DNA of 64,000 nucleotides, taken from assembly GCF_001423585.1 (NCBI RefSeq), contig NZ_LMOP01000012.1:1-64000 (forward strand), in the 5' to 3' direction. The notes below the pieces were generated by a model that was not told the origin of the DNA, did not search any database, and was given only the letters and a program-made list of their open reading frames with translations. A program made the translations under genes and the position numbers. This DNA is from Xanthomonas sp. Leaf148 (GTDB lineage Bacteria; Pseudomonadota; Gammaproteobacteria; Xanthomonadales; Xanthomonadaceae). Shown in pieces: positions 54,940 through 64,000 of this stretch; position 1 is the first letter of the stretch, and each line of letters begins with the position of its first letter.

Positions 54940-56013
54940 TTACGCAGCCTCAGCAATCCGCCGCGCGCGCCGGGCGCGCACTGCAGTCGCCAGACGATCC
55001 AGTACCTGTACCGAAGTGTCCCAATCCAGGCAGCCGTCGGTGATGCTCTGGCCGTAGGTCAGCTCGCAGCCTGCGACAAGTTCCTGGCGGCCGCCGACCA
55101 GATGGCTTTCCACCATGACGCCGACGATGCGCGTCTCGCCGCCTTCCAGCTGCCGCGCGATGTCATCGATCACCTTGGGCTGGTTGTCGGGATTCTTGCC
55201 GCTATTGGCGTGGCTGGCGTCGATCATCAACCGTGCCGGCAGACCGGAGGTGTTGAGCACCTGGCTGGCCGATTCAACGCTGGCCGCATCGAAGTTGGGC
55301 ACCTTGCCGCCGCGCAGGATCACATGGCAATCCGGGTTGCCCGCAGTCGCTGCCACCGCGGTCTGGCCGTCCTTGGTCACGGCCAGGAAATGATGCGGAT
55401 GCGAGGCCGCGCCCACGGCGTCCACCGCAATCTTGACGTCACCACCGGTGCCGTTCTTGAACCCCACCGGGCACGACAGACCCGAGGCCATTTCGCGGTG
55501 CACCTGGCTTTCGGTGGTGCGTGCGCCGATCGCGCCCCAGGCCACCAGATCGGCGATGTATTGCGGCGAAATAATGTCGAGAAACTCCACACCGGCCGGC
55601 AACCCAAGGTTGTTGATGTCGCGCAGCAAGCCGCGCGCCACGCGCAGCCCCTTGTTGATCTGGAAGCTGCCATCCAGGTCCGGATCGTTGATCAGGCCCT
55701 TCCAGCCGATGGTGGTGCGCGGCTTTTCGAAGTACACCCGCATCACGATCTCCAGCGCATCGCCGAACTGCTCGCGCAGTGGGCGCAGCCGGTGTGCGTA
55801 CTCCATCGCCGCGACCGGGTCGTGGATCGAGCAGGGCCCGATCACCACCGCCAGGCGGTCGTCGCGCCCATGCAGGATCTCGTGCAGCGCGGCGCGCGAG
55901 TTGGTGACGGTTTCGGAGGCGCGCTCATCGCAGGGCAGCAGCGACAGCAGCTGCGAAGGCGGTGCGAGGGCTTCGATCTTGCGGATACGCAGGTCATCGG
56001 TCACAGGCGGCAT
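54940..56013 (-). CDS. aroG: 3-deoxy-7-phosphoheptulonate (DAHP) synthase, AroF/G/H class
   Basis: The product has 357 residues from the ATG at 56011-56013 (MPPVTDDLRIRKIEALAPPS); an ATG nine codons earlier (56040) has no ribosome site. Class I DAHP synthase motifs are present: VVIGPCSIHDP, MRVYFEKPRTTIGWKGLINDP, PAGVEFLD, ARTTESQVHREMASGL and IDASHANSGKN. The enzyme condenses PEP and erythrose 4-phosphate in the first step of the shikimate pathway. A leader peptide with Phe, Tyr and Trp codons and a terminator lie directly upstream, so expression is probably controlled by attenuation. Confidence 0.96.
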   Translation of the reverse strand: MPPVTDDLRIRKIEALAPPSQLLSLLPCDERASETVTNSRAALHEILHGRDDRLAVVIGPCSIHDPVAAMEYAHRLRPLREQFGDALEIVMRVYFEKPRTTIGWKGLINDPDLDGSFQINKGLRVARGLLRDINNLGLPAGVEFLDIISPQYIADLVAWGAIGARTTESQVHREMASGLSCPVGFKNGTGGDVKIAVDAVGAASHPHHFLAVTKDGQTAVAATAGNPDCHVILRGGKVPNFDAASVESASQVLNTSGLPARLMIDASHANSGKNPDNQPKVIDDIARQLEGGETRIVGVMVESHLVGGRQELVAGCELTYGQSITDGCLDWDTSVQVLDRLATAVRARRARRIAEAA

Positions 56014-56064
56014 AACAGTGTCTCGGGTCGGCGGTTGCATCGGGGAGCCAGGCGAGGCGGCAAC

Positions 56065-56092
56065 AAAAAAGCCGCCAGTGTGCGCTGGCGGC
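56065..56092 (-). terminator. aroG attenuator terminator
   Basis: GCCGCCAG (56071-56078) pairs with CTGGCGGC (56085-56092) around six bases, followed leftward by six T (plus-strand A 56065-56070). It lies between the leader peptide and the aroG start. A segment inside the leader coding region (56143-56151) is complementary over 9 bases to the terminator 5' arm (56083-56091), giving a competing antiterminator. Confidence 0.88.
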
Positions 56093-56119
56093 TTTTCGGG
56101 AATGCTGCTGAAGTTTCCT

Positions 56120-56203
56120 TCAGGGTGAGCGCAATCCTTCCTCCGCCAGCGGCATCGGAAAACCGTAGTACCAAAAATAAAACTGGCTGCGGGGTGCGTT
56201 CAT
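56120..56203 (-). CDS. aroG leader peptide with clustered aromatic codons
   Basis: A 27-residue frame from the ATG at 56201-56203 to the TGA at 56120-56122 contains FYFWYYGF, seven Phe/Tyr/Trp codons in eight. It is too short for routine gene calling. Ribosome position on this run would decide whether the antiterminator (56143-56151 with 56083-56091) or the terminator forms. It is the classic control element of aromatic amino acid operons. Confidence 0.88.
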   Translation of the reverse strand: MNAPRSQFYFWYYGFPMPLAEEGLRSP

Positions 56204-56861
56204 GGGATGCATTGATACCACGCGTTTTTGCGTGTTGCCACTGTTTCATCGGCAACGGACGTGCGCCCTATCGCAGTCGATGCACTGCCGGGACGCGAGA
56301 AAGGCCCACCGGCATATCCCTCGTTGACCACGACGGCGTGGCGCGACGCAATCGATGAGCGATGTGCGACCAGCCCTTTTGGCGCGGCTGTTTCATAAAG
56401 CTTGCGGTCCGTAGCTGCGGCGGAACGATTAACGCACTGGTACGCAAGTCCGCTTGTCCGACATCCGATGCGTGGATGCAGATGCGTCGTGACACTCAGC
56501 AGATCGTACATAGCGTTCCAAATTCGTATCTCGCTGCGGGCAACGACACATATATTCGCCAGATGCCAGTTGAGCAACGGCACCGCCACCAGCAACCCCT
56601 CGTTCCTCCAGCATGGAATTGCTATCCGTATCCACGCGAGCGCTGCACTGCGGCCCGTCTAATGTCGGGTTGCAGCCGATCGTCATTGCACTGCTATGCG
56701 CCGCGTCCGCTTGCACCTTGCAGCCGCTGTTCACTGCATTGCCGCGCACGCTATCGATGCTTGCACCAAACAGCATCGCGCTAGCTTGATCGACCGCGCC
56801 ACCGCGCACCACGCCACAGCGATCATGCCGTGACGTGGTGTGCATGCAGCAACCACATCAC
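56204..56861. other. Intergenic region upstream of the aroG leader
   Basis: About 660 bases lie between the aroG leader and the 3' end of the TonB receptor gene, both leftward. It must hold the aroG promoter. The short frames on both strands have no family character. No terminator for the receptor gene is obvious. Confidence 0.5.
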
Positions 56862-59750
56862 TCAAAACGTAAACACATACTCCGCTGCGACTTCGCGGCC
56901 GATCGGGTTGAACAAGGTGGTGTTGTAGAACCCGTAGCCGTAGAAGCGCTCCTTGTTCTCGTAGCCCACTTCGTTGAACACGTTGTTGACGTAGAAGTTG
57001 ACCTTGGCGTGGTCGGTGATCTTGTAGCCGGTGCTGAGGTTCCAGTAGATCGCCGGGCCCACGCGACCGAAGTAGCGCTTGCTGCTCTCGCCCAGATGCA
57101 CGTTGGCGGTGTCGGTTACCAGGCATTGGTCCGATGCGCTGGGCTGGTAGCCATCGTCGAAGCGCGCGCAGGTGCCCCAATTGACCGCACGCATCGAGCC
57201 GAGCCGGCGGAAGTACACCGTCCAGTCCCAGGCGCCGCCGTTGTCCCAATGCACGCTGCCACGCACCCGGCTGCGCACGCGTTCGTCGCGGCGGTTTTCG
57301 TCGCTGTCGGTGCGGTAGATCTGTTCGCGATAGGCGATCAGGTTGTTGTAATCCAGCGACAGCTGGAAGTTGCCCCAGCCGGCGGTGGCAAGGCGATATT
57401 TCAACGACGCATCGATGCCGGAGGTTTCCATCTGCGCCAGGTTGATCGGGCCGCGCTCGATGCTGGCGATGGTGCCGTCGGCATTGCGCACCACGCGCGA
57501 GGTGATGGTGTCGCAATAGCCCGCACCGCCGGGATTGTTCCAGGCGCCACCGCTGACGGTGGTGCCGGTGCGGCAGCCGGCTTCGGCGGACAGGATCTCG
57601 TCGCGGTCCAGATCCTTGATCATTTCCTCCAGCTGGATGCGGTAGTAATCCACGCTCAGCGACAACCCTTGCGCGATGTCCCACACCACTCCGCCGGTGA
57701 ACGAGCGGCCGGTTTCCGAGCGTAGATCCGGGGTGCCGCGCCGATTCACATCCACGGTGTAGTAGATATCGTTGTTTTCGTCGTTGCAGCCGCCGGTGAG
57801 GTAGGCGCCGGAGGAAATGCAGCGGTATTGATCGATCACGGTCTGGTTGGTGGAGCTGGGTTCGCCGAGCACGTAGTGCATGTCCGGCGCGCGGAAGCTG
57901 GTGGCCAGCGTGCTACGCAACAACAGGCTCTCGACCGGGCGCCATTCCAAGCCCGCGCTCCAGGTGGTATCGCTTTGCGTGCCGACATCGGTGGCGATGG
58001 CGGCCGACGACCGGTAACTGCCATAGCGGTCGTAGCGACCGGCCACATTCGCGCTCAACGTGGACAGCAACGGGATCTGGAATTCCAGGCCGGCGGAGCT
58101 TCGCACGCGTTCGCCGCCGCCGCTATCGACCACATCCACCGGGTAGCACTCGTTGGCGCACGGGTCCGGCGACAGTTGATAGCCCTGCTTGGCGACTTCG
58201 GCCACGGTGGCGAAGCGGATCGGCCCAGCCCAGCCCTGCACCAGATCGCCGCTGAGGCTGAAGCTGGCCTGATTTACCCAGGAATACGCGGCATTGTGCG
58301 ATTTGGCGACCAGGTCGTCGTACTGATCCGACGACAGCGGTGCGTACAGGCGCGCTTCGTTGATTGCATAGATGGGCGAGCCATCGGCGGCGGTGCCGGT
58401 GGGGCTGCCGAGGAAGTATTCGGTGGCACGCGCGGTATCCACGGTGCGGATGTATTCGTCCACGGTGTAGCGTGAGCGGCCCACGCTCAACTCCCAATCG
58501 AAGCGGTCGGCCCAGACCCCGCGCAGGCCGGCGCTGAGATCCCACGACTGTTCCTTGTTGTAGTTGGCCAGCCGGTCCCAGCCGCCGGCTTCGCGCCGGG
58601 TGAGCTGACGGATCAGGTTCAACGAACGCCCGGTGGCCGCGTCCTGGAACGGGCCCAGATACGCGTATGGCGGGTCATAGGTCCAGCGCCCGATGCTGCG
58701 GTTGGCCGACAGCGTGGCCCAGGCCTCGGTGGCCTCGCCGAACTTCCAGGTGCCGTAGAGATACGCCGAATAATCTTCGCTGCCGGTGACCAGGCCCCAG
58801 TCACCGTAATCGCGCGCCACGCCGCAATAGTTGCCGGTATTGCTGAGCGCGCCGCTGTTCTGGTCGTAGCTCAGCCGCTGCGCATCGACGAACTCGCCGC
58901 CGAAGCGCGCGCAGGTGCCCGCAGGCGGCGCCAGACGCTGGTTGGTGTTGGCATCGACCAGGCTCAGGCCAGTGAATGGATTGAAGCCATACAGGCGGTT
59001 CTGGCCGGTCCAGTTGGAATAGGACATGTCGTCCGAATCGTCCATTTCCGGGCGATCGCGGCCGCTCAAGGGGTCGCGTCGCGTGGCCTGCAGGGCGTAG
59101 GTCACGCTCCAGTTTTCGCCGGTGCGTCCGCCCGCCCACGACACATCGAAACTGTCGCGCCCGCCTTCGGTGGCGGTGCCGCCACGCAGGCGCACCTGGT
59201 CGCCCTGGTAGTCGCGCTTGAGGATCACGTTGACCACGCCGGCCACCGCGTCCGAGCCGTAGATCGCCGAGGCGCCGCCGGTGAGGATCTCGATGCGCTC
59301 CACCGCCGCGGACGGGATGTTGCTGTAGTTGGAAAAGTTGCTTTCGCCGCCGTAAGGCAGCGGGTAATCGGCGACGCGGTGGCCGTTGACCAGCAGCAGG
59401 GTGCGCCCCGGCCCCAGGTCGCGCAGATTGATCGGCGAGGCGTTGGGCGTGTGCGAGCCCCATTGCGTGTCGGCTTCCACCGAGCCCTGCTGATTCATGC
59501 TGTTGAGCACATCGTAGACGGTGGCGAAACCTTCCTGCTGGATCTGCTGCGCGGAGATGGTGACCACCGGCTGCGCGCCTTCGACCTGCGCGCGCTTGAT
59601 GCGCGAGCCGGTGACGCTGACCGCGTCCAGCGTGGAGGTAGCGCGCGGTGTGTCCGGCTCGGTTTGCTGGGCCATGAGCGGCGCTGCGGCAGCCGTCAGT
59701 GCGAGAGATACGGAAATCGACAAGGCAAGACGATGACTGCGGCAGTTCAT
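56862..59750 (-). CDS. TonB-dependent outer membrane receptor
   Basis: The product has 962 residues. The signal peptide (about 1-27, ending APLMAQQ) is followed by a TonB-box-like DAVSVTGSRI, a plug domain with SPINLRDLGPGRTLLLVNGHRV and AVERIEILTGGASAIYGSDAVAGVVNVILKR, and a 22-strand barrel ending in EYVFTF with a terminal Phe. The plug looks like that of the large receptors that import plant carbohydrates or siderophores in Xanthomonas; the substrate cannot be told. No degradative enzyme gene lies beside it except the GH3 enzyme 2 kb away. Confidence 0.95.
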   Translation of the reverse strand: MNCRSHRLALSISVSLALTAAAAPLMAQQTEPDTPRATSTLDAVSVTGSRIKRAQVEGAQPVVTISAQQIQQEGFATVYDVLNSMNQQGSVEADTQWGSHTPNASPINLRDLGPGRTLLLVNGHRVADYPLPYGGESNFSNYSNIPSAAVERIEILTGGASAIYGSDAVAGVVNVILKRDYQGDQVRLRGGTATEGGRDSFDVSWAGGRTGENWSVTYALQATRRDPLSGRDRPEMDDSDDMSYSNWTGQNRLYGFNPFTGLSLVDANTNQRLAPPAGTCARFGGEFVDAQRLSYDQNSGALSNTGNYCGVARDYGDWGLVTGSEDYSAYLYGTWKFGEATEAWATLSANRSIGRWTYDPPYAYLGPFQDAATGRSLNLIRQLTRREAGGWDRLANYNKEQSWDLSAGLRGVWADRFDWELSVGRSRYTVDEYIRTVDTARATEYFLGSPTGTAADGSPIYAINEARLYAPLSSDQYDDLVAKSHNAAYSWVNQASFSLSGDLVQGWAGPIRFATVAEVAKQGYQLSPDPCANECYPVDVVDSGGGERVRSSAGLEFQIPLLSTLSANVAGRYDRYGSYRSSAAIATDVGTQSDTTWSAGLEWRPVESLLLRSTLATSFRAPDMHYVLGEPSSTNQTVIDQYRCISSGAYLTGGCNDENNDIYYTVDVNRRGTPDLRSETGRSFTGGVVWDIAQGLSLSVDYYRIQLEEMIKDLDRDEILSAEAGCRTGTTVSGGAWNNPGGAGYCDTITSRVVRNADGTIASIERGPINLAQMETSGIDASLKYRLATAGWGNFQLSLDYNNLIAYREQIYRTDSDENRRDERVRSRVRGSVHWDNGGAWDWTVYFRRLGSMRAVNWGTCARFDDGYQPSASDQCLVTDTANVHLGESSKRYFGRVGPAIYWNLSTGYKITDHAKVNFYVNNVFNEVGYENKERFYGYGFYNTTLFNPIGREVAAEYVFTF

Positions 59751-60341
59751 AAGATCCCCGGGAGAAGCCGGACGCGGCCGGCGTGGCAGTGCGCTGCAAC
59801 GACGTCTGCCAGCGATGCATGCACCGCCGCCCCTTGTCCGATGGCCCCCCGACCACGCGGCGCAAACGCCTGCCCAGCGACGCTAGAGCTGCGATGACAT
59901 CGGTGTCAATACACTCTTACGCTAGTGTGATCGACATCGCGGTCCTGGGTTTGCGAATCCACTGGACACGCTTGCGCTCGCATGGCGATTGCGCGAAGTG
60001 CGGCGCACTCCGCAGGGGATGCGTCGCACGCTTCGGCTTGGTCGCCTGTTTCGTTAGCTTGCCTGATCGACTGGCCGCCTGTTCGCTTGTCCTCTGGGTG
60101 ACAAGGTTCGATTGATTCCTGATCGCTTGGCGTTTGGCAGTGCGCACGCGACACGCACACCAGCCGGGAGACTGACAGCTCAGCAGTCGGCAATCCCGGT
60201 GCGTCGCTTCTGCCGGCAGTCTGGCGTCGTCGCGACAACCCGATGCCTCACAGCCTTAATGTGCCCGCATCGAGCGGCTACGCCAGGGTGCAGGCGCTGG
60301 GCCCGGGCAACGAACGCCGCACGGCGACGCGCGCCATCGAC
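59751..60341. other. Intergenic region, TonB receptor promoter side
   Basis: No gene is recognised. The region should hold the receptor promoter. The small frames on both strands are of unnatural composition. Confidence 0.5.
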
Positions 60342-61229
60342 TCAGGCCAGATAGCGGCGGAACCACGCAATGGTGCGGTCCCACGCCAGCGTGGCGGCGG
60401 CCTTGTCGTAGCGCGGCGTGGAATCGTTATGGAAGCCGTGATTGGTACCAGGGTAGAGATGGGCCTCGTACACCCTGTGCTGTGCCTTGAGCGCGGCCTC
60501 ATAGGCCGGCCAGCCGGCGTTGACGCGCTCGTCCTGCGCCGCGTAATGCAGCAGCAACGGCGCACGGATGCGTGCGACCTCCTCGGCGGTCGGTTGACGG
60601 CCATAGAACGGCACGGCAGCGGCCAACTCGGGATAGGCCACGGCCGCTGCATTGGCCACCCCACCGCCATAACAGAAGCCGGTGATGCCGACCTTGCCGG
60701 TGCTGTTCTCGCGGCGCATCAAGAACTCCACGGCGGCGAAGAAATCATTCATCAGCTTGGTGGGATCGACCTGCTGCTGCAACGCGCGGCCCTTCTCGTC
60801 GTTACCGGGATACCCGCCGACCGAGCTCAGGCCATCCGGCGCCAACGCGACAAAGCCGGCCTTGGCCACGCGCCGCGCCACATCTTCGATATACGGATTC
60901 AACCCGCGATTCTCGTGCGCCACCACCACACCCGGCACCGGCGCGCCGGTCTTGGCCGGACGCACCAGATAGCCACGTACGTCGCCATGCCCGTTGGGCG
61001 AGGGATACCGGATGTACTCGGCCACGATGTCCGGGTCGGTGAATTCCACCTGGGTGGCCAGCGCGTAGTCGGGACTCATCGATTCCAGGATCGCCGCCGC
61101 ACTCAACCCTGCCACCGCAAAAGCGGCCGCGCGATCAAGAAACTCGCGCCGGCTCAGCGTGCCGTGCACATAGCCATCGTAGAGCTCGAGCAGTGCGGGA
61201 TGAACATCCTGGGCGGTCAGACGGGGCAT
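60342..61229 (-). CDS. Dienelactone hydrolase family protein with Tat-type signal
   Basis: The product has 295 residues. A twin-arginine motif (SRREFLDRAAAFAVAG, about 26-41) marks a Tat export signal, placed after an N-terminal extension of about 25 residues. The hydrolase domain has GVVVAHENRGLNPYIEDVARR, the nucleophile Cys in GFCYGGG, and the catalytic His in GTNHGFHNDSTPR. It hydrolyses lactone or ester substrates in the periplasm; the exact one is unknown. The gap 61230-61567 upstream shows no gene. Confidence 0.9.
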   Translation of the reverse strand: MPRLTAQDVHPALLELYDGYVHGTLSRREFLDRAAAFAVAGLSAAAILESMSPDYALATQVEFTDPDIVAEYIRYPSPNGHGDVRGYLVRPAKTGAPVPGVVVAHENRGLNPYIEDVARRVAKAGFVALAPDGLSSVGGYPGNDEKGRALQQQVDPTKLMNDFFAAVEFLMRRENSTGKVGITGFCYGGGVANAAAVAYPELAAAVPFYGRQPTAEEVARIRAPLLLHYAAQDERVNAGWPAYEAALKAQHRVYEAHLYPGTNHGFHNDSTPRYDKAAATLAWDRTIAWFRRYLA

Positions 61230-61567
61230 CGGCGTTCTCCTGGAGCTGGCCTGGCGAGCTGGGCGATCACGCCAGGCAGCATACGGTCTGCGCCGACGCT
61301 GCCTTCACTTGGTCTGCAGGTCCCTCCCGACAACGGCTTGCGTGCTACTGCGGCAGGACCCGTGCACGGCTAGCACGCGGTCGGATGTGTCGTGGCTGTC
61401 CAGTACCCGAAGGCACTGTGCCCGACCAGGCGCCGACCACAAACAGCATTGGATCCCAGCGCTGCTCGGTGCGGGAAACAAGCACGCGCGTTGCGGGTGC
61501 CGTAGCCGGCTTGCTAGGGCGTTTGTTCGGCCTGCGACCACAGTCGCCGATTTGCACCTTTGTGTTT

Positions 61568-63949
61568 CTAAGGCTTGACGTTGCGAGCGCTCACGTTCAA
61601 CGACATAGACTTCCCCGGATCGGCTGCGTTGTCCGCCAAGCGAACGCTGTATGTGCCTTCCGAAATCGCCCACTGACGCGCTGCGGTGTCGAACCTGGCG
61701 AAGAATCTTGGATCGATCTCAAGTTCCAACTTTTTGCTCTCACCCGGCGCAAGCTCGACGCGCTCGAAGGCACAAAGCCGTTTTGGAAACTTAATCACGC
61801 CCTCGCCCGCCACATACACCTGCGCTACATACGCTCCGGTCAGGTCGCCGGAATTGCTGACAACAAAGCGAGCGACGAACCTGCCACCTTCGTCACTCAC
61901 GTGAAAGTCATGGGTTTCAAAGCGCGTATACGACAACCCGTATCCGAACGGGAACAGCGGTGTTAGCGAGCGCGCGTCGAACCAGCGATAGCCTACATCG
62001 GCGCCCTCGACGTTGTAATCGATGCAGAAGATCTCGCCCTTGATCGGCTCCCCCGGATTGGACGTCGTGGTCGACGGATCTCGCTGCTCAGGATGCGGCA
62101 ACTGTTCGACACTCTGTGGGAACGTGATGGGGAGGCGCCCGGAAGGGTTGACGCGGCCAAACAAGATGCCAGCGATGGCCTCTCCGCCGCCTAGGCCAGG
62201 ATAGAACGCTGCGACCACGCCAACGACGTCGTCTAACCAAGGCATCGTGACCGAGCCACCTGAGATCAGCACGACCACGGTGTTTGCGTTGGCCTTGGCC
62301 ACGGCAGTGATCAATGCATCCTGATCATCAGGCAACGAGAGACCTTGGGCATCTTGACCTTCCGAGCGCCATTCTTCGGCAACGACGATGACCGCATCGG
62401 CACCATGCGCCGCTGTGACGGCTGCGGCTGCATCGTTCGCGCTCACATAAACAACCTGCGCCGCGCAGGCTTCGGCCTTGATGGCGTTCAAGACCGAGCT
62501 GGGATGGTAGACCTTCTCCATCACCGTTCCCATAAACTCGAAACCAGGCTTGGTCACGCTGCCGATCGGAGTAACGGCAGACGAGCCGCCGCCCGCCACG
62601 ACGCCGATGTCCGCCTGCGTGCCGATGACGATGATGCGGTTAGCGCCTCTCGAAAGTGGCAGGACATCTGCCTTGTTCTTGAGCAATACGATGCCTTGCT
62701 CAGCGGACCGCTGCGCCAACAGGCGATGCGCGGCGTAGTCGATCGCGGCGCCTGGCTTGGGCGGAGTGTCGATGACGCCGACAGCAAAAAGGCTACGCAG
62801 CTGACGGTGCACCATGTCGTCGATACGCGATTGGAGGACCAAGCCATTGCTGACGGCGGTTCGCAGCGGTTCGGCGAAATAGGGTTCAGGGTCCAAGTTC
62901 GCTCCGGATTGAACATCCAGCCCGGCAAGTGCGGCCTTCTCCACCGAGTGTGTCGCCCCCCAGTCGGACATCACCCAACCCGGATAGCCCCATTCCCCCT
63001 TCAATACGGTGTTGATGAGATAGGCGTTTTCGCTGGCCCACTCTCCGTTGACCAAGTTGTAGCCGGGCATCACGGCGCCTGGTTCACCAATCTCAATCGC
63101 GATTTTGAACGCCAGCAGATCCGACTCGTGGAGCGCCTGATCGGCGATGTGCGAGTTCACCACCACGCGCCCGGTTTCTTGCGGGTTGATCGCAAAGTGT
63201 TTGACAGTCGAAACCACGCCTTGCGACTGAATACCAGCAACGGAGTTGCCAGCGATCACACCAGTGAGTAGCGGGTCTTCGGAGACATATTCGAAGTTGC
63301 GTCCACCACGTGGCTCACGCACCAGGTTCGCCCCGCCCGCCAACTGCACATTGAAACCCTTGGCCCTGGCTTCCTGCCCAACCATCGCGCCCGTTTTGCG
63401 CGCCATGATTGGATTAAAGGTCGCCCCAAGCAACAACGACGACGGCAGCGCTGTGGCGTTGTCGCCAGGACGTACATTCGCCAAATTGCCTACACCCAGA
63501 CTTGCATCGGTTTGCTGTTGCGCAGGAATGCCCAAACGCGGCACTGCCGGGTAGTAGGCCGCTGATCCGAGCGCACCTTCCGGCTTGCTACTGCCTGCAA
63601 TCGGAATTGCCATTGGCCCGGACAACCATGCAAATTTCTCGTCCTCGGTCATCGCCTGAACCACCAGCCAAGCGCGCGTCTCTGCTGGCAGGCTTGCATC
63701 AGACCAAGGGAATTGCTGCGCGTCCGCACAAGCCGATCGAACATGCTCCTCACCGACAATGCGAGCGTTGTCCGTGCCTTTAGGCGTATCGCTGCGAGAT
63801 GGGCTGTGCAAGACAGAACTCCTGAAAATTTTCTGGAAAGATAAATGTTTGAGAGTGTGGATGCGATGAAGCGCTGCGCTCAAACGGGTACGTCGCGCGA
63901 GCAGCGGATCGCTTGTCACCGAGGCGAAGCTTTCGCGCTTGGCATTCAA
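61568..63949 (-). CDS. Glycoside hydrolase family 3 beta-glucosidase-like protein
   Basis: The product is up to 793 residues. GH3 features are RGGRNFEYVSEDPLLTG, VKHFAINPQETGR, the nucleophile Asp in GWVMSDWGATHS, the second domain VVLLKNKADVLPLSRG with VVAGGGSSAVTP, and a C-terminal fibronectin III-like domain (GYRWFDARSLTPLFPFGYGLSYT). The only in-frame starts near the edge are TTG at 63949 and internal GTG. The first 65 residues are basic and unlike a signal peptide, although the sequence from DAQQFPWSDASLP looks like the normal mature N-terminus. The 5' end may be rearranged or the enzyme may be cytoplasmic. Confidence 0.85.
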   Translation of the reverse strand: MNAKRESFASVTSDPLLARRTRLSAALHRIHTLKHLSFQKIFRSSVLHSPSRSDTPKGTDNARIVGEEHVRSACADAQQFPWSDASLPAETRAWLVVQAMTEDEKFAWLSGPMAIPIAGSSKPEGALGSAAYYPAVPRLGIPAQQQTDASLGVGNLANVRPGDNATALPSSLLLGATFNPIMARKTGAMVGQEARAKGFNVQLAGGANLVREPRGGRNFEYVSEDPLLTGVIAGNSVAGIQSQGVVSTVKHFAINPQETGRVVVNSHIADQALHESDLLAFKIAIEIGEPGAVMPGYNLVNGEWASENAYLINTVLKGEWGYPGWVMSDWGATHSVEKAALAGLDVQSGANLDPEPYFAEPLRTAVSNGLVLQSRIDDMVHRQLRSLFAVGVIDTPPKPGAAIDYAAHRLLAQRSAEQGIVLLKNKADVLPLSRGANRIIVIGTQADIGVVAGGGSSAVTPIGSVTKPGFEFMGTVMEKVYHPSSVLNAIKAEACAAQVVYVSANDAAAAVTAAHGADAVIVVAEEWRSEGQDAQGLSLPDDQDALITAVAKANANTVVVLISGGSVTMPWLDDVVGVVAAFYPGLGGGEAIAGILFGRVNPSGRLPITFPQSVEQLPHPEQRDPSTTTSNPGEPIKGEIFCIDYNVEGADVGYRWFDARSLTPLFPFGYGLSYTRFETHDFHVSDEGGRFVARFVVSNSGDLTGAYVAQVYVAGEGVIKFPKRLCAFERVELAPGESKKLELEIDPRFFARFDTAARQWAISEGTYSVRLADNAADPGKSMSLNVSARNVKP

Positions 63950-64000
63950 TGAAAGATCGATGACTCAGACATCGCATAACAGCGGATGGTGAAGGTAATT

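Noticed and set aside
54598..56358. 586-codon rightward frame opposite aroG
   Set aside because: The DAHP synthase motifs are on the other strand; the opposite frame has no family character.

Overview
The window looks like chromosomal DNA of a Xanthomonas species or a very close relative. It is GC-rich. It carries two effector/immunity gene pairs whose effectors end in the Gln-rich XVIPCD secretion domain of the Xanthomonadaceae bacteria-killing type IV secretion system. It also has RAYT transposase remnants with Xanthomonas-type N-termini, the intergenic palindromes common in the genus, a GH53 galactanase, a large TonB-dependent receptor and a complete malonate decarboxylase operon.

Layout. 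(1) 1-14000 is accessory DNA. It starts with a leftward, translationally coupled small-gene operon behind a heavily structured leader (<1-735). A mixed group of nuclease, membrane and helicase genes follows (993-7552). Next is a small effector/immunity islet bracketed by two related RAYT remnants (7600-11310), then an AT-rich two-gene cassette of a P-loop ATPase and an all-helical partner (11334-13980). (2) 14000-24280 holds aceE, the galactanase gene, a lipase-type effector with its lipoprotein immunity gene, a SpoIIE/anti-sigma/STAS partner-switching operon and a HAD phosphatase. (3) 25068-34235 is the leftward malonate decarboxylase operon, mdcA-C-D-E-G-B-H, then a MatC-like carrier and a GntR regulator. 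The mdcC-mdcD junction has been amplified about fourfold. (4) 34402-36362 is a PadR regulator and a siderophore-interacting flavoprotein resembling E. coli YqjI/YqjH. (5) 36700-47278 is mostly housekeeping or conserved hypothetical genes, ending with glnE. (6) 47443-54650 has a dead SMP-30/gluconolactonase gene, two tandem AsmA-like paralogues, a decayed CoA-transferase fragment and a 180-bp tandem duplication. (7) 54940-63949 has an aroG-type DAHP synthase behind a textbook attenuator with an aromatic-rich leader peptide, then a TonB receptor, a Tat-type dienelactone hydrolase-like protein and a GH3 glycosidase.

The strongest unexpected items are the aroG attenuator (56065-56203), the amplified mdcC-mdcD junction (31535-32339), the ATPase/helical-partner cassette (11334-13980), the structured leader at the left edge with a coupled gene running off the window, and a family of about 140-bp MITE-like repeats at three loci. 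All functional assignments were made by reading the sequence; no database search was run.
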